Of a stretch of DNA of 64,000 bases, positions 52,633 through 60,938 are shown piece by piece (position 1 is the stretch's first letter; each line of letters begins with the position of its first letter). A model generated the notes under the pieces. It worked only from the letters and a program-made list of their open reading frames with translations, was not told the origin of the DNA and did no database searches. Location of the stretch: NCBI RefSeq assembly GCF_034422975.1, contig NZ_CP139873.1:496001-560000 (forward strand), written 5' to 3'. Position numbers and translations under genes: made by a program. The DNA is from Idiomarina sp. PL1-037 (GTDB lineage Bacteria; Pseudomonadota; Gammaproteobacteria; Enterobacterales; Alteromonadaceae).

Positions 52633-53051
52633 TGCTCTTCTCCTAATAAGTGAGAGGCTTGTGGGTCCACGGTAAAGTGTCCGCGCATGGCTTGTCGGCC
52701 TAATAGCATACGGAACTTCATCGTGTCTCTGTTAGTTAATGTCAGTTCAACCGTCTGGTCAACCGTACCCAGTTGTAACCGGGTTCGGATCACGTAACGG
52801 ATTTCGGTATGACCGCCTGAATCGGTCACTTCACGTTTATCAAATACCGGCGCTTCGCAAACGTGCTCGTGTAAAGAGTTTTGCTCTGGGTGAACAAAAA
52901 TACGCAGCCATTCTTGTCCTTCGCGTTCAAAAGGTTCAAGTTTGAACGCGTGCAAACACGAGGTTTTCGCGCCAGTATCGACTTTCATATGAATTTGGTT
53001 AATATTGAGTTCAGGGAGCGCTCCCCACTCTTGCCAGCCAATTGTTGTCAT
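52629..53051 (-). CDS. RimB-like retropepsin-fold protease (COG4067)
   Basis: The 140-residue protein has the retropepsin-like active-site motif VDTGAKTS (D25) and matches the family often called ATP-dependent zinc protease or RimB. RimB is encoded with RimK in several gammaproteobacteria, where it is thought to trim or oppose RimK modification. The rimK ATG overlaps its stop by four bases. The start at 53051 (MTTIGWQEWGALPELNINQI) fits the family. Confidence 0.85.
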   Translation of the reverse strand: MTTIGWQEWGALPELNINQIHMKVDTGAKTSCLHAFKLEPFEREGQEWLRIFVHPEQNSLHEHVCEAPVFDKREVTDSGGHTEIRYVIRTRLQLGTVDQTVELTLTNRDTMKFRMLLGRQAMRGHFTVDPQASHLLGEEQ

Positions 53052-53145
53052 TGCACTACCTTGTTATAAATTTCAGATGTTTAATACAGTGTTTTTGGTA
53101 AAACGCAATTTTTATTGATCGACACTTCTAATTTTTACGTTTTTT

Positions 53146-53174
53146 TTGAAAACTGCTAGGTTTAGTAAGATACT
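53146..53174 (+). promoter_or_regulatory. Predicted promoter of the EAL gene
   Basis: TTGAAA (53146-53151) and GATACT (53169-53174) are spaced by 17 bases, giving a start near 53181. The -35 box contains the TTG that would otherwise be read as the first codon of the longest EAL frame, so that codon is unlikely to be translated. Confidence 0.5.
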
Positions 53175-53204
53175 TAGCAATAAGACTCAACTTAAGGATA
53201 GCCT

Positions 53205-53940
53205 ATGTCTGTTTGCTCATCTTGCGATTGTCGAAAACCTTTGGGATTTTGGCATAAAAATGGCCTTTCAGCCCATCGTCGATATTTCCAGGAAAAGTGT
53301 ATTTGCACACGAGGCTCTGGTTCGCGGAGAAAACGGCGAGGGCGCCGGACGAATATTGGGACAGGTAACTGAGGACAACAAGTACACGTTTGATCAAACT
53401 TGCCGGGTTAAAGCTATAGAGACAGCCTCTCGTATTCAGTTACCGGGTAATTTAAGTATCAACTTTATGCCTAATGCTATTTACGATCCCGAAACTTGCT
53501 TGGAAATGACCTTAGCGACCGCCCGCAAAACGGGTTTCGACCGCAATAAAATTATTTTTGAAGTGACTGAGCAGGAACAGGTTGTAAGCCAGGAGTTTCT
53601 GGTAGATGTGTTCGAAGCTTATCGTAAAGAAGGCTTCAGAACCGCTATTGACGACTTTGGCTCCGGTTACGCCGGGCTCAATCTATTGGCTGACTTTCAG
53701 CCGGATATTTTGAAAATTGACATGAAGCTCGTTCGTGATGTTAACCAGAATAAGGTGAAGCAAACTCTGGTTCGATCCATTCAGCAAATTGGTGAAGAGC
53801 TGGGTATTCAGCTTATAGCCGAAGGTATTGAAACCGAGGAAGAATACAAGTACCTGCGCGATACCGGCATCACCCTAATGCAAGGCTACTTTTTCCAAAA
53901 GCCCATGGTGGAAGCCTTCCAGGACATTAACTTCCCGTAA
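53205..53940 (+). CDS. EAL-domain cyclic-di-GMP phosphodiesterase with apparent frameshift
   Basis: The EAL domain is complete and looks active: EALVRG, N in INFMPNA, EVTEQE, DDFGSGYAGL, KIDMKLV, EGIE. It should hydrolyse cyclic-di-GMP. The best start is ATG 53205, six bases after AAGGA, and reads MSVCSSCDCRKPLGF in one frame; the EAL domain continues in the +1 frame from a TTTT run at 53247-53250, giving GIKMAFQPIVD. Joining the two by skipping one T restores the Cys-containing N-terminus I expect for this EAL subfamily. Alternatively translation starts at ATG 53260. Cause may be mutation, sequence error or programmed shift. Confidence 0.75.
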
Positions 53941-53993
53941 CCTGACATTTATGTCAGGTGAGGTATCGCTCCAGACGTAAACGTCTGGCTACG
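53941..53993. repeat. Pair of REP-like palindromes
   Basis: CCTGACAT-TT-ATGTCAGG and CCAGACGT-AA-ACGTCTGG, separated by 12 bases, follow the EAL stop directly. The trailing CTACG of the second supplies the stop codon (TAG) of the convergent DUF2982 gene. Confidence 0.8.
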
Positions 53994-54651
53994 CACGCGA
54001 TGTCTGCAACTTCTGTAAATGGGCTTTAAAGTCGTAAATATCGCGGTCCAGCGCGTTGGCACTTACGTACAGATCATAACCAAGCAGCTCCCGCATTTGT
54101 TCCATGCGCTTACCAAACACGCCAATTAGCCCCTTGTAAACCGTGCCGTTGGGGCTGATGTAACTGTCCGGAATATCAAAGTACGGCGTATAGTCTTCAC
54201 GCTCCGGCGCCTGGTGCCTTAACGCCATCGTCAGCAGTTGGCGTTGTTCGAACAAAAGAGCAGAAGCCAGCCGGGGAGAAATATCATCCAGTACTTCTTC
54301 AACTCGGTACAACCGAAACCCCAGAAAGGGGGCGTCTTCAAGTTCCAGCACCCGGTTCACGCGGGGAACGTCGTAACGAATAATATTCTCCCAGTGAATC
54401 TGCCATTGTCCACGGCGGTGCAAATAACGAATACCTTCTTCGGTGATCACCAGTGACACCGGAGGCTCGATCACTTTACCAACGCCTAACAACAAAAATA
54501 TGCCGGAGGTTGCGCCGAGCAACACAGAAAGCCCAACTGGAATATCATCCCGCACCAGATGAAGAAAAACCAGTAGCGCAAACAACAATACCGCCAACCC
54601 GCAAAAGGTTAACGCGTTGCGTTTAGCTTGAGGGCTGACATTAAATTGCAT
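53989..54651 (-). CDS. DUF2982-family membrane protein
   Basis: The 220-residue protein has two N-terminal membrane helices (about residues 14-30 and 38-58) and a cytoplasmic domain with LVITEEGIRYLHRRGQWQIH and DIPDSYISPNGTVYKGLIGV. I recognise it as DUF2982, present in Shewanella, Vibrio and relatives, function unknown. The stop codon lies inside a REP-like palindrome. AGGAGG lies upstream of the ATG. Confidence 0.75.
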   Translation of the reverse strand: MQFNVSPQAKRNALTFCGLAVLLFALLVFLHLVRDDIPVGLSVLLGATSGIFLLLGVGKVIEPPVSLVITEEGIRYLHRRGQWQIHWENIIRYDVPRVNRVLELEDAPFLGFRLYRVEEVLDDISPRLASALLFEQRQLLTMALRHQAPEREDYTPYFDIPDSYISPNGTVYKGLIGVFGKRMEQMRELLGYDLYVSANALDRDIYDFKAHLQKLQTSRA

Positions 54652-54670
54652 AGTTCCTCCTAGACGTTGT

Positions 54671-54720
54671 CTGACATTTATGTCAGGTGAGACACAGCTC
54701 CTGACGTAAACGTCAGACTA
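54671..54720. repeat. Pair of REP-like palindromes
   Basis: CTGACAT-TT-ATGTCAG and CTGACGT-AA-ACGTCAG with GTGAG and ACTAC tails, between the mutH stop and the DUF2982 start. Same layout as the pair at 53941. Confidence 0.8.
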
Positions 54721-54726
54721 CAAACA

Positions 54727-55401
54727 TTACGCAAACATCCGTTGCAATATCTGCCGGGTGAAATCTTTCTTAAGATAAAAGCCTCGTGGGCGTACTTCAA
54801 TAATAGTACCCTCCGGACCAATTGCTTCTGTTAGTGCCGAGCCGTCTGCGGCTTTGGGCCGAATTTGCATGGCTTCGCCCTGGCGAGCGGTGATGCTTTC
54901 TACCTGACCCAGCGCAATACGATCCATGTGCTCTTCCCAGTCGGTGCGCAGCAAGGCTTCTTCCCGCTCGCTGGGTATCCATAAAAAGGCACTGCCAACC
55001 ACGCGATCCGCCAACGCCACTTCGCGGCGACCATCAATAGGCAACCACAATACCTGTTGTAATTTATTTCGTACGTTAGAAGTGTCCCATTGGACTCCCC
55101 GAATATTCACTAAAGGCGCGGTACAGACAAACGTGGTTTCCAGCGGCTCACCTTCGGGCGTTACCGGCAGAGTTTTGAGTTCAACACCCAGTTCAGGGAA
55201 GTCCTGCGTGGGTTTAGAACCTGCGGTGGCGCCCAGTTGCAGCTCCAGCAGCTGGCCCACCCAGCCTTTGTCACGGCGCAGGTCTTTAGGTACTGGCAAC
55301 CCGCTTTCGGCGGCCAAGTCTGCAAAAGAGCGGCCGGCTAAAGCCGCTGCGCGCTGAAACAATTCATCTATGGACTGAGGGCGTTGTGGCTTGTCGGTCA
55401 T
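54727..55401 (-). CDS. mutH: DNA mismatch repair endonuclease MutH
   Basis: MutH nicks the unmethylated strand at hemimethylated GATC sites during mismatch repair, so the host probably has Dam methylation. The 224-residue product (E. coli 229) has the catalytic D67, E74 and K76 in DFPELGVELKT and LKRDKGW-like LRRDKGWVGQLLEL. The C-terminal RPRGFYLKKDFT is typical. It is divergent from rppH with 94 bases between, matching E. coli order. Confidence 0.95.
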   Translation of the reverse strand: MTDKPQRPQSIDELFQRAAALAGRSFADLAAESGLPVPKDLRRDKGWVGQLLELQLGATAGSKPTQDFPELGVELKTLPVTPEGEPLETTFVCTAPLVNIRGVQWDTSNVRNKLQQVLWLPIDGRREVALADRVVGSAFLWIPSEREEALLRTDWEEHMDRIALGQVESITARQGEAMQIRPKAADGSALTEAIGPEGTIIEVRPRGFYLKKDFTRQILQRMFA

Positions 55402-55495
55402 GACTTAAATCTTCGTAAATAGTGAATCAGCATTTGCCCGCAACCGGGCTTTATGGAAGAATCCACTGTAACAGAGAATAATTGAGGATGCTCGC

Positions 55496-56008
55496 GTGAT
55501 AGATGCAGAAGGGTTCCGGGCAAACGTAGGAATCGTCATCTGTAACGGGCATGGGCAGGTATTTTGGGCTCGTCGAATTAACCAGCAAAGCTGGCAGTTT
55601 CCGCAAGGAGGAATTCACGAAGGCGAGACCCCTGAACAGGCAATGTACCGCGAACTCTACGAAGAGGTCGGGTTAAAGCCAGAGCAGGTTGAAATTCTGT
55701 ACACCAGCCGTCAATGGTTGCGTTATCGCTTGCCAAAGCGCTTAATTCGACGTGAACAACGGCCCATGTGTGTTGGACAAAAGCAAAAGTGGTTTTTGTT
55801 ACGGCTAAAATGCCGTGAAGAAGACGTAGATGTTTTACATTCAGGCCACCCTGAATTTGATGGCTGGCGCTGGGTCAGTTATTGGTACCCGGTACGGCAG
55901 GTCGTATCCTTCAAGCGCGATGTTTACCGTCGGGTGATGAAAGAGTTTGCCACTCAGGCGATGCCATTTCGAGCTTCGGGAGGGCGTCAGCACAGGCGCA
56001 AACGTTAA
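55496..56008 (+). CDS. rppH: RNA pyrophosphohydrolase
   Basis: RppH removes pyrophosphate from the 5' end of mRNA and so triggers decay by RNase E. The 170-residue product (E. coli 176) has the Nudix box [17 protein letters not shown], then YEEVGL, and QLRWQFPQG-like QSWQFPQGG. The conserved [21 protein letters not shown] is present. The start is GTG at 55496 with TTGAGGA upstream, giving [12 protein letters not shown]. ptsP follows after two bases. Confidence 0.95.
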
Positions 56009-56010
56009 AA

Positions 56011-58284
56011 ATGATGTTGGTTACACTGCAAAGGATAGTCCAGGGCGTCAATAAAGCGCCTGATTTCAACATGGCATTAACTACCATGGTGAGTCAGGTG
56101 CGCGAAGCCTTAGAAACCGACAGTTGCAGTGTATTTTTGGCCGACAACGACCAGCGTCAGTTTGTTATGGCGGCCAGCGACGGCCTCCGCGCCGAGGACG
56201 GCAACCCCGTTCGGGTCGACTTTGGCGAAGGCATTATCAGTCTAGCGGCACAACGAGAAGAGCCGTTAAACATTGCCGATGCCAGTATGCATCCCGCCAA
56301 CAAAAAGCTCAGCGACACCAACGAGAATATTTATAAGGGCTTATTAGCCGCACCTATTATTCACCGCCGTAAAGTGCTGGGCATTGTGGTGGTGCATCAA
56401 AGTGTGGCGCGCAGTTTTAGTCGTGAAGAAGAAGCTTTTATTGTCACCCTGGCAGCGCAGCTGGCGGCAGTTATAGCGCATGCCGATGCTAAAGGCTTAC
56501 TGGTCAGTGAGCACTCACCCTGGATACACAGCTTAAGAGGTCTGCCTGGCTCGCCGGGTGTGGCCGTGGGAGAGGCTTATGTGTCTCGACCAGAGGCGCG
56601 TATAGATGAGGTGACTCCGCGGCGCTCTGACAAACCCATTCACGAAATTCGCAAGTTCCGTCAGGCAGTTGCACGTACCCGTGCCGACTTAAAAGAACTG
56701 TCCAGACGTATGGCAGGTCAGGTTCCTGACGACACGTTGGCCATATTTGAGGTGTATCAGGGCATGCTGGACGCGGCCAGCATGGGGGATGCTGTAGAAA
56801 ATACGATACGAGAGGGGTGGGCTGTCCAGACCGCGTTGAAATATGTGGTCGAGCAGTTTGTTGCTCAGTTCGAGGCTCTGGAAGACTCTTATTTGCAGGA
56901 ACGCGCCACCGATGTGCGTGACATAGGCCAACGGGTGCTCTTGCACTTACAAAACCGTCAGCGCAAACGCAAGCCGTTGCCAGACAATTTTATTCTTATC
57001 GCCGACGAAGTCACTGCTTCAATGTTGGCTGAGCTGCCACACGAACAAATTGCCGGTATTATTTCTTTAAACGGCTCCAGTAACTCGCATGCCGCCATAA
57101 TGGCGCGCAGCATGAACATTCCGGCGGTACTGGGTGTCGACGACATTGAACTGCATTTCTTCTCGGACCGGTTGCTGGCTGTGGATGGTTACACTGGTGA
57201 GATTTATGTTGATCCGCCACCGCAGGTATTAACTCAGTTTCATCAGTTAGCTGAAGAAGAACAAGAGCTGCGCGACATTGTTACTGAGCACAGTCATTTG
57301 CCGGCAGAAACGCAAGACGGTCAGCGCGTCAGTCTGCATCTGAATCTCGGGCTGGACGTTACGCACGACTATCTGAAAACGCTGAACATAGATGGCGTGG
57401 GCCTGTACCGCTCTGAAATTCCATTTATGATGCGCGACCAGCTGCCCACCGAAGACGAACAAACCGAAATGTATCAGGAGGTGCTGGAGCAATTCCCTGA
57501 TCAGCCAGTCGTTATGCGGACCCTGGACGTGGGTGGTGATAAACCACTGCCGTACTTTCCTCTAAAAGAAGATAACCCATTCTTAGGCTGGCGCGGCATA
57601 CGGTTAACACTGGACCATCCCGAGATTTTTCTCGTTCAAATTCGTGCAATGCTGCGGGCCAGTATTGGCAAGAGCAATTTACGTATTTTACTACCGATGA
57701 TAACCAGTACCAGCGAGGTAGACGAAGCGTCGCGGCTTATTAAACAAGCGTATTTTGAGGTGGCCGAAGAGCAAGGCTGCGAAGTGGGTGTTAACCTGTT
57801 TCAGCCGCAACTGGGGGTTATGATTGAAGTGCCTGCCGCCATTTATCAGTTGTCGGCTATGGCGAATAAAGTCGACTTTTTCTCGGTTGGCAGTAACGAT
57901 CTCACGCAGTATTTACTGGCGGTGGACAGAAATAACCGCCGGGTTGCGAGCCTTTACGACGCCTATCACCCTGCAGTATTAGCCAGTCTGGATGAAATTG
58001 CCCGGCGCTGTGAAGAAATTGGCAAACCCGTTAGTGTCTGTGGTGAGTTGGCTGGTGACCCGGGCGGTGCTCTATTATTGGTTGCCATGGGGTATCGGCA
58101 GCTCAGCATGAACAGCTACAACGTCGACCGGGTGCGCTGGATACTGCGTAATGTTCGCTCCAGCACGCTGAACGTGATGCTGGCTAAGGCATTGCAGGCA
58201 CGTAACCCCGGTCAAATTCGCAAAATGATTGCCGAGAAGCTGGAAAGCATCGGACTCGGTGGTTTTGTCAGAGCAGGGAAATAA
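56011..58284 (+). CDS. ptsP: Phosphoenolpyruvate-protein phosphotransferase PtsP (EI-Ntr)
   Basis: PtsP is the first enzyme of the nitrogen phosphotransferase system, passing phosphate from PEP to NPr. The 757-residue product (E. coli 748) has an N-terminal GAF domain (residues 1-165), the EI helical domain, the swivel domain with H360 in SSNSHAAIMARS, and the PEP-binding barrel with C677 in SVCGELAGDP. I chose ATG 56011; a longer frame back to 55882 lies inside rppH. The rppH-ptsP-lgt-thyA order is as in E. coli. Confidence 0.95.
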   Translation: MMLVTLQRIVQGVNKAPDFNMALTTMVSQVREALETDSCSVFLADNDQRQFVMAASDGLRAEDGNPVRVDFGEGIISLAAQREEPLNIADASMHPANKKLSDTNENIYKGLLAAPIIHRRKVLGIVVVHQSVARSFSREEEAFIVTLAAQLAAVIAHADAKGLLVSEHSPWIHSLRGLPGSPGVAVGEAYVSRPEARIDEVTPRRSDKPIHEIRKFRQAVARTRADLKELSRRMAGQVPDDTLAIFEVYQGMLDAASMGDAVENTIREGWAVQTALKYVVEQFVAQFEALEDSYLQERATDVRDIGQRVLLHLQNRQRKRKPLPDNFILIADEVTASMLAELPHEQIAGIISLNGSSNSHAAIMARSMNIPAVLGVDDIELHFFSDRLLAVDGYTGEIYVDPPPQVLTQFHQLAEEEQELRDIVTEHSHLPAETQDGQRVSLHLNLGLDVTHDYLKTLNIDGVGLYRSEIPFMMRDQLPTEDEQTEMYQEVLEQFPDQPVVMRTLDVGGDKPLPYFPLKEDNPFLGWRGIRLTLDHPEIFLVQIRAMLRASIGKSNLRILLPMITSTSEVDEASRLIKQAYFEVAEEQGCEVGVNLFQPQLGVMIEVPAAIYQLSAMANKVDFFSVGSNDLTQYLLAVDRNNRRVASLYDAYHPAVLASLDEIARRCEEIGKPVSVCGELAGDPGGALLLVAMGYRQLSMNSYNVDRVRWILRNVRSSTLNVMLAKALQARNPGQIRKMIAEKLESIGLGGFVRAGK

Positions 58285-58286
58285 GC

Positions 58287-59078
58287 ATGTTACTCACCAC
58301 CTGGATTTGGTGTATTGGGGGCGGAGCCGTAGCGGGTTTATTAGCCGGCCTGCTGGGTATTGGCGGCGGTCTGGTTATTGTGCCGCTGCTCATTTATTTA
58401 CTGCCTATTATTGGCGTGCCGCCGGAGTTGGTTGTGCCCAGCGCTATCGCCACCAGCTTGGCCACTATTTGTATGACAACCGCCAGTGCCTCGCGCGCGC
58501 ACGCGAAGCATGGTTTGATGGAAAAGTTCTGGCTCATTCGAGTGTTGCCGGGCTTGTCTGTTGGTGCAATGACGGGCGCTTTTTTGGTGACTGTCGTTGA
58601 CCCTGACTGGTTAAAAATCATTTTCTCCGTGGTGCTAATAGCACTCGCGTTTCGTATGGCGTTGCCGCAGAAAACCGGTGAGCCATTAACGTCGGTGTCC
58701 AAACGGTTAGTGGCGCTGGGCAGTTACATTATTGGTACTATTTCTGGGCTGGTTGGTATTGGCGGCGGTGCGCTGACTGTGCCGTTTTTAAGTCGCATGC
58801 GGTTGCCGGTACGCCAGGCTATTGCTATTTCCTCGCTCGGCAGCTTTGTTATCGGTTGCAGCTCGGTCGTGATGTTTATTTTAAATGGCTGGTTGTCGGG
58901 TAGGGAAACCGGCGCTCTAGGTTTAATTCACGTGCCCGCCTGGGTGGGGATTTCCGTTGCGTCGGTGTTATTCGCCCCACTGGGTGCTAAACTGGCGCAC
59001 AAATTACCAGTGAAACAGTTACAGCGCGTTTTTGCGGCGTTTTTAATTCTGGTCGCTATACAACTTATTTTTAATTAA
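58287..59078 (+). CDS. TSUP-family (TauE/SafE) sulfite/sulfur-compound exporter
   Basis: The 263-residue membrane protein has two copies of the TSUP pattern (GLLAGLLGIGGGLVIVPLLI and GTISGLVGIGGGALTVPFLS) and about eight membrane segments. The family moves sulfite, sulfoacetate or other organic anions. Its ATG lies two bases after the ptsP stop, so it is in the ptsP-lgt operon, a place where E. coli has no such gene. Substrate unknown. Confidence 0.88.
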   Translation: MLLTTWIWCIGGGAVAGLLAGLLGIGGGLVIVPLLIYLLPIIGVPPELVVPSAIATSLATICMTTASASRAHAKHGLMEKFWLIRVLPGLSVGAMTGAFLVTVVDPDWLKIIFSVVLIALAFRMALPQKTGEPLTSVSKRLVALGSYIIGTISGLVGIGGGALTVPFLSRMRLPVRQAIAISSLGSFVIGCSSVVMFILNGWLSGRETGALGLIHVPAWVGISVASVLFAPLGAKLAHKLPVKQLQRVFAAFLILVAIQLIFN

Positions 59079-59101
59079 CCATAAAGCAGGGAGTACAAGC
59101 A

Positions 59102-59902
59102 GTGCCGTCTAATGACTATTGGCAATTTCCCGCCATTGATCCTGTTCTTTTTCATATTTGGGGACCTTTGGACATTCGCTGGTATGGCCTTGCCTATATA
59201 GCGGCTTTTGCCTTCGCTTATTTTTGGGGTATGCGTCAGACCAAAACAGACCCCAACTGGAGCAAAGAAGAGTTCAGCGACCTGATGTTCTGGGGCTTTA
59301 TTGGCGTTATTCTGGGTGGCCGTATTGGTTATACCTTGTTCTATCACTTTGACTACTTTATCGATAACCCGTTGTACCTGTTTTACATTCACGAAGGCGG
59401 TATGTCGTTCCACGGTGGCTTGCTGGGTGTTATTGCGGCTATGTACCTGTATGCCCGCAAAAAACAGCGCTCGTTTTTGCAGGTAGGCGACTTTGTTGCG
59501 CCGTTGGTGCCTATGGGACTATTTTTTGGACGCATTGGTAACTTTATTAACGGCGAGCTTTGGGGGCGTGCGGCAGAAGTGCCGTGGGCTATATACTTTC
59601 CCAGCGGTGGGCCAGTGCCGCGGCATCCATCGCAGCTTTACGAAGCTTTGCTTGAAGGCTTATTGCTGTTTGCCGTTATTTTGTGGTTCCAGCGCAAACC
59701 CCGTGGCGTTGGTGCGGTTAGTGGACTGTTCCTGTTAGGTTACGGCGTGGCTCGTTTCATAGTAGAGTTTTTCCGCGAACCCGATGCGCACTTAGGCCTG
59801 CTGTCTCTGGGTATGTCCATGGGGCAATGGCTGACCCTGCCAATGATCATTCTGGGTATCATTCTGATGGTGCGCGCCAAGAAACAATCGCCTACGGTCT
59901 GA
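59102..59902 (+). CDS. lgt: Phosphatidylglycerol-prolipoprotein diacylglyceryl transferase
   Basis: Lgt attaches diacylglycerol to the lipobox cysteine of prolipoproteins, including the several predicted in this window. The 266-residue product has seven membrane segments, HGGLLGV and the signature GRIGNFINGELWGR. The start is GTG with GGGAG upstream. It is shorter than E. coli Lgt (291), lacking a periplasmic loop insertion. The stop codon lies within a REP-like palindrome. thyA follows after 70 bases. Confidence 0.95.
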   Translation: MPSNDYWQFPAIDPVLFHIWGPLDIRWYGLAYIAAFAFAYFWGMRQTKTDPNWSKEEFSDLMFWGFIGVILGGRIGYTLFYHFDYFIDNPLYLFYIHEGGMSFHGGLLGVIAAMYLYARKKQRSFLQVGDFVAPLVPMGLFFGRIGNFINGELWGRAAEVPWAIYFPSGGPVPRHPSQLYEALLEGLLLFAVILWFQRKPRGVGAVSGLFLLGYGVARFIVEFFREPDAHLGLLSLGMSMGQWLTLPMIILGIILMVRAKKQSPTV

Positions 59903-59931
59903 TGCAATAGCATCAGGCTACAGCATCAGGT
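59899..59931. repeat. REP-like palindrome overlapping the lgt stop
   Basis: CTGATGC-AATA-GCATCAG followed by GCTACAG and another half-site (GCATCAGG). The lgt stop codon TGA is within the first arm. Confidence 0.7.
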
Positions 59932-59972
59932 ACGATATAAAACATTACGCACGAGATGATTCTGCATAAAAA

Positions 59973-60824
59973 ATGAAACAATATTTACAACTGTGCCAAC
60001 GCATTGTCGACGAAGGGGTCTGGGTTAACAATGAACGTACAGGCATTAACTGCCTGACGGTCATAAACGCTGATTTAGAATACGACGTTGCCAACAACCA
60101 ATTCCCGCTAATTACCACTCGGAGAAGCTATTACAAGTCGGCTATTGCTGAGCTTCTAGGGTACTTGCGAGGCTACGACAGCGCCGCCCAATTCCGTGAT
60201 ATTGGCTGCAAAACCTGGGACGCCAATGCCAACGAAAACCAGGCATGGTTGAATAACCCGAATCGCAAAGGCGAAGACGACATGGGACGCGTTTACGGCG
60301 TGCAGGGGCGTTCATGGCAAAAGCCGGATGGAAACCACTTAGATCAGTTGAAAAAGGTTATTAATAACCTGTCGAAAGGCATTGATGACCGTGGAGAAAT
60401 CGTGACCTTCTATAACCCAGGCGAACTTGAACTGGGTTGTTTGCGTCCGTGCATGCATACCCACAACTTTTCGCTGTTAGGTGACACGTTGTATCTGACG
60501 TCGTACCAACGCAGCTGTGACGTACCTTTGGGGCTTAATTTTAATCAAATTCAGTGCTTTGTTCTTTTAGCTTTGGTGGCACAAATTACCGGTCACAAGC
60601 CAGGCAAGGCCTACCACAAGATAGTGAACGCTCACATTTACGAAAACCAGTTAGAGTTAATGCGTGATGTTCAACTGAAACGCGAACCTTTTCCATCGCC
60701 TCAGCTTCACATAAACCCAGACATTAAATCTCTGGAAGACATTGAAACCTGGGTCAGCAAAGACGATTTCACCGTCAGCGGTTACCAGTGCCACGAACCC
60801 ATTAAATACCCATTCGCCGTGTAG
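59973..60824 (+). CDS. thyA: Thymidylate synthase
   Basis: ThyA makes dTMP from dUMP using methylenetetrahydrofolate and is coupled to FolA, also in this window. The 283-residue product (E. coli 264) has the catalytic C160 in CLRPCMHTHNF, and dUMP-binding residues in TSYQRSCDVPLGLNFN. It carries extra segments (for example around residues 80-95, WLNNPNRKGEDD) and TTRRSYYK in place of the usual TTKR-CHLR, resembling the longer Vibrio/Shewanella form. A REP-like palindrome follows the stop. Confidence 0.94.
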   Translation: MKQYLQLCQRIVDEGVWVNNERTGINCLTVINADLEYDVANNQFPLITTRRSYYKSAIAELLGYLRGYDSAAQFRDIGCKTWDANANENQAWLNNPNRKGEDDMGRVYGVQGRSWQKPDGNHLDQLKKVINNLSKGIDDRGEIVTFYNPGELELGCLRPCMHTHNFSLLGDTLYLTSYQRSCDVPLGLNFNQIQCFVLLALVAQITGHKPGKAYHKIVNAHIYENQLELMRDVQLKREPFPSPQLHINPDIKSLEDIETWVSKDDFTVSGYQCHEPIKYPFAV

Positions 60825-60825
60825 T

Positions 60826-60846
60826 CTGACGCTAAGGTCAGGCTAC
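60826..60846. repeat. REP-like palindrome after thyA
   Basis: CTGAC-GCTAAG-GTCAG followed by GCTAC, one base after the thyA stop. Confidence 0.65.
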
Positions 60847-60938
60847 TTCACGAAGCAATATAACAACTGGTGCATTCGCGTCAGATTGTGGCCTGCGCTA
60901 GAATAAAAGCATTCACCAATGGTCGGGAGCCTTGAACT

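Noticed and set aside
55882..56010. Longer N-terminus of PtsP
   Set aside because: It lies within rppH in another frame and does not resemble the GAF start of PtsP.
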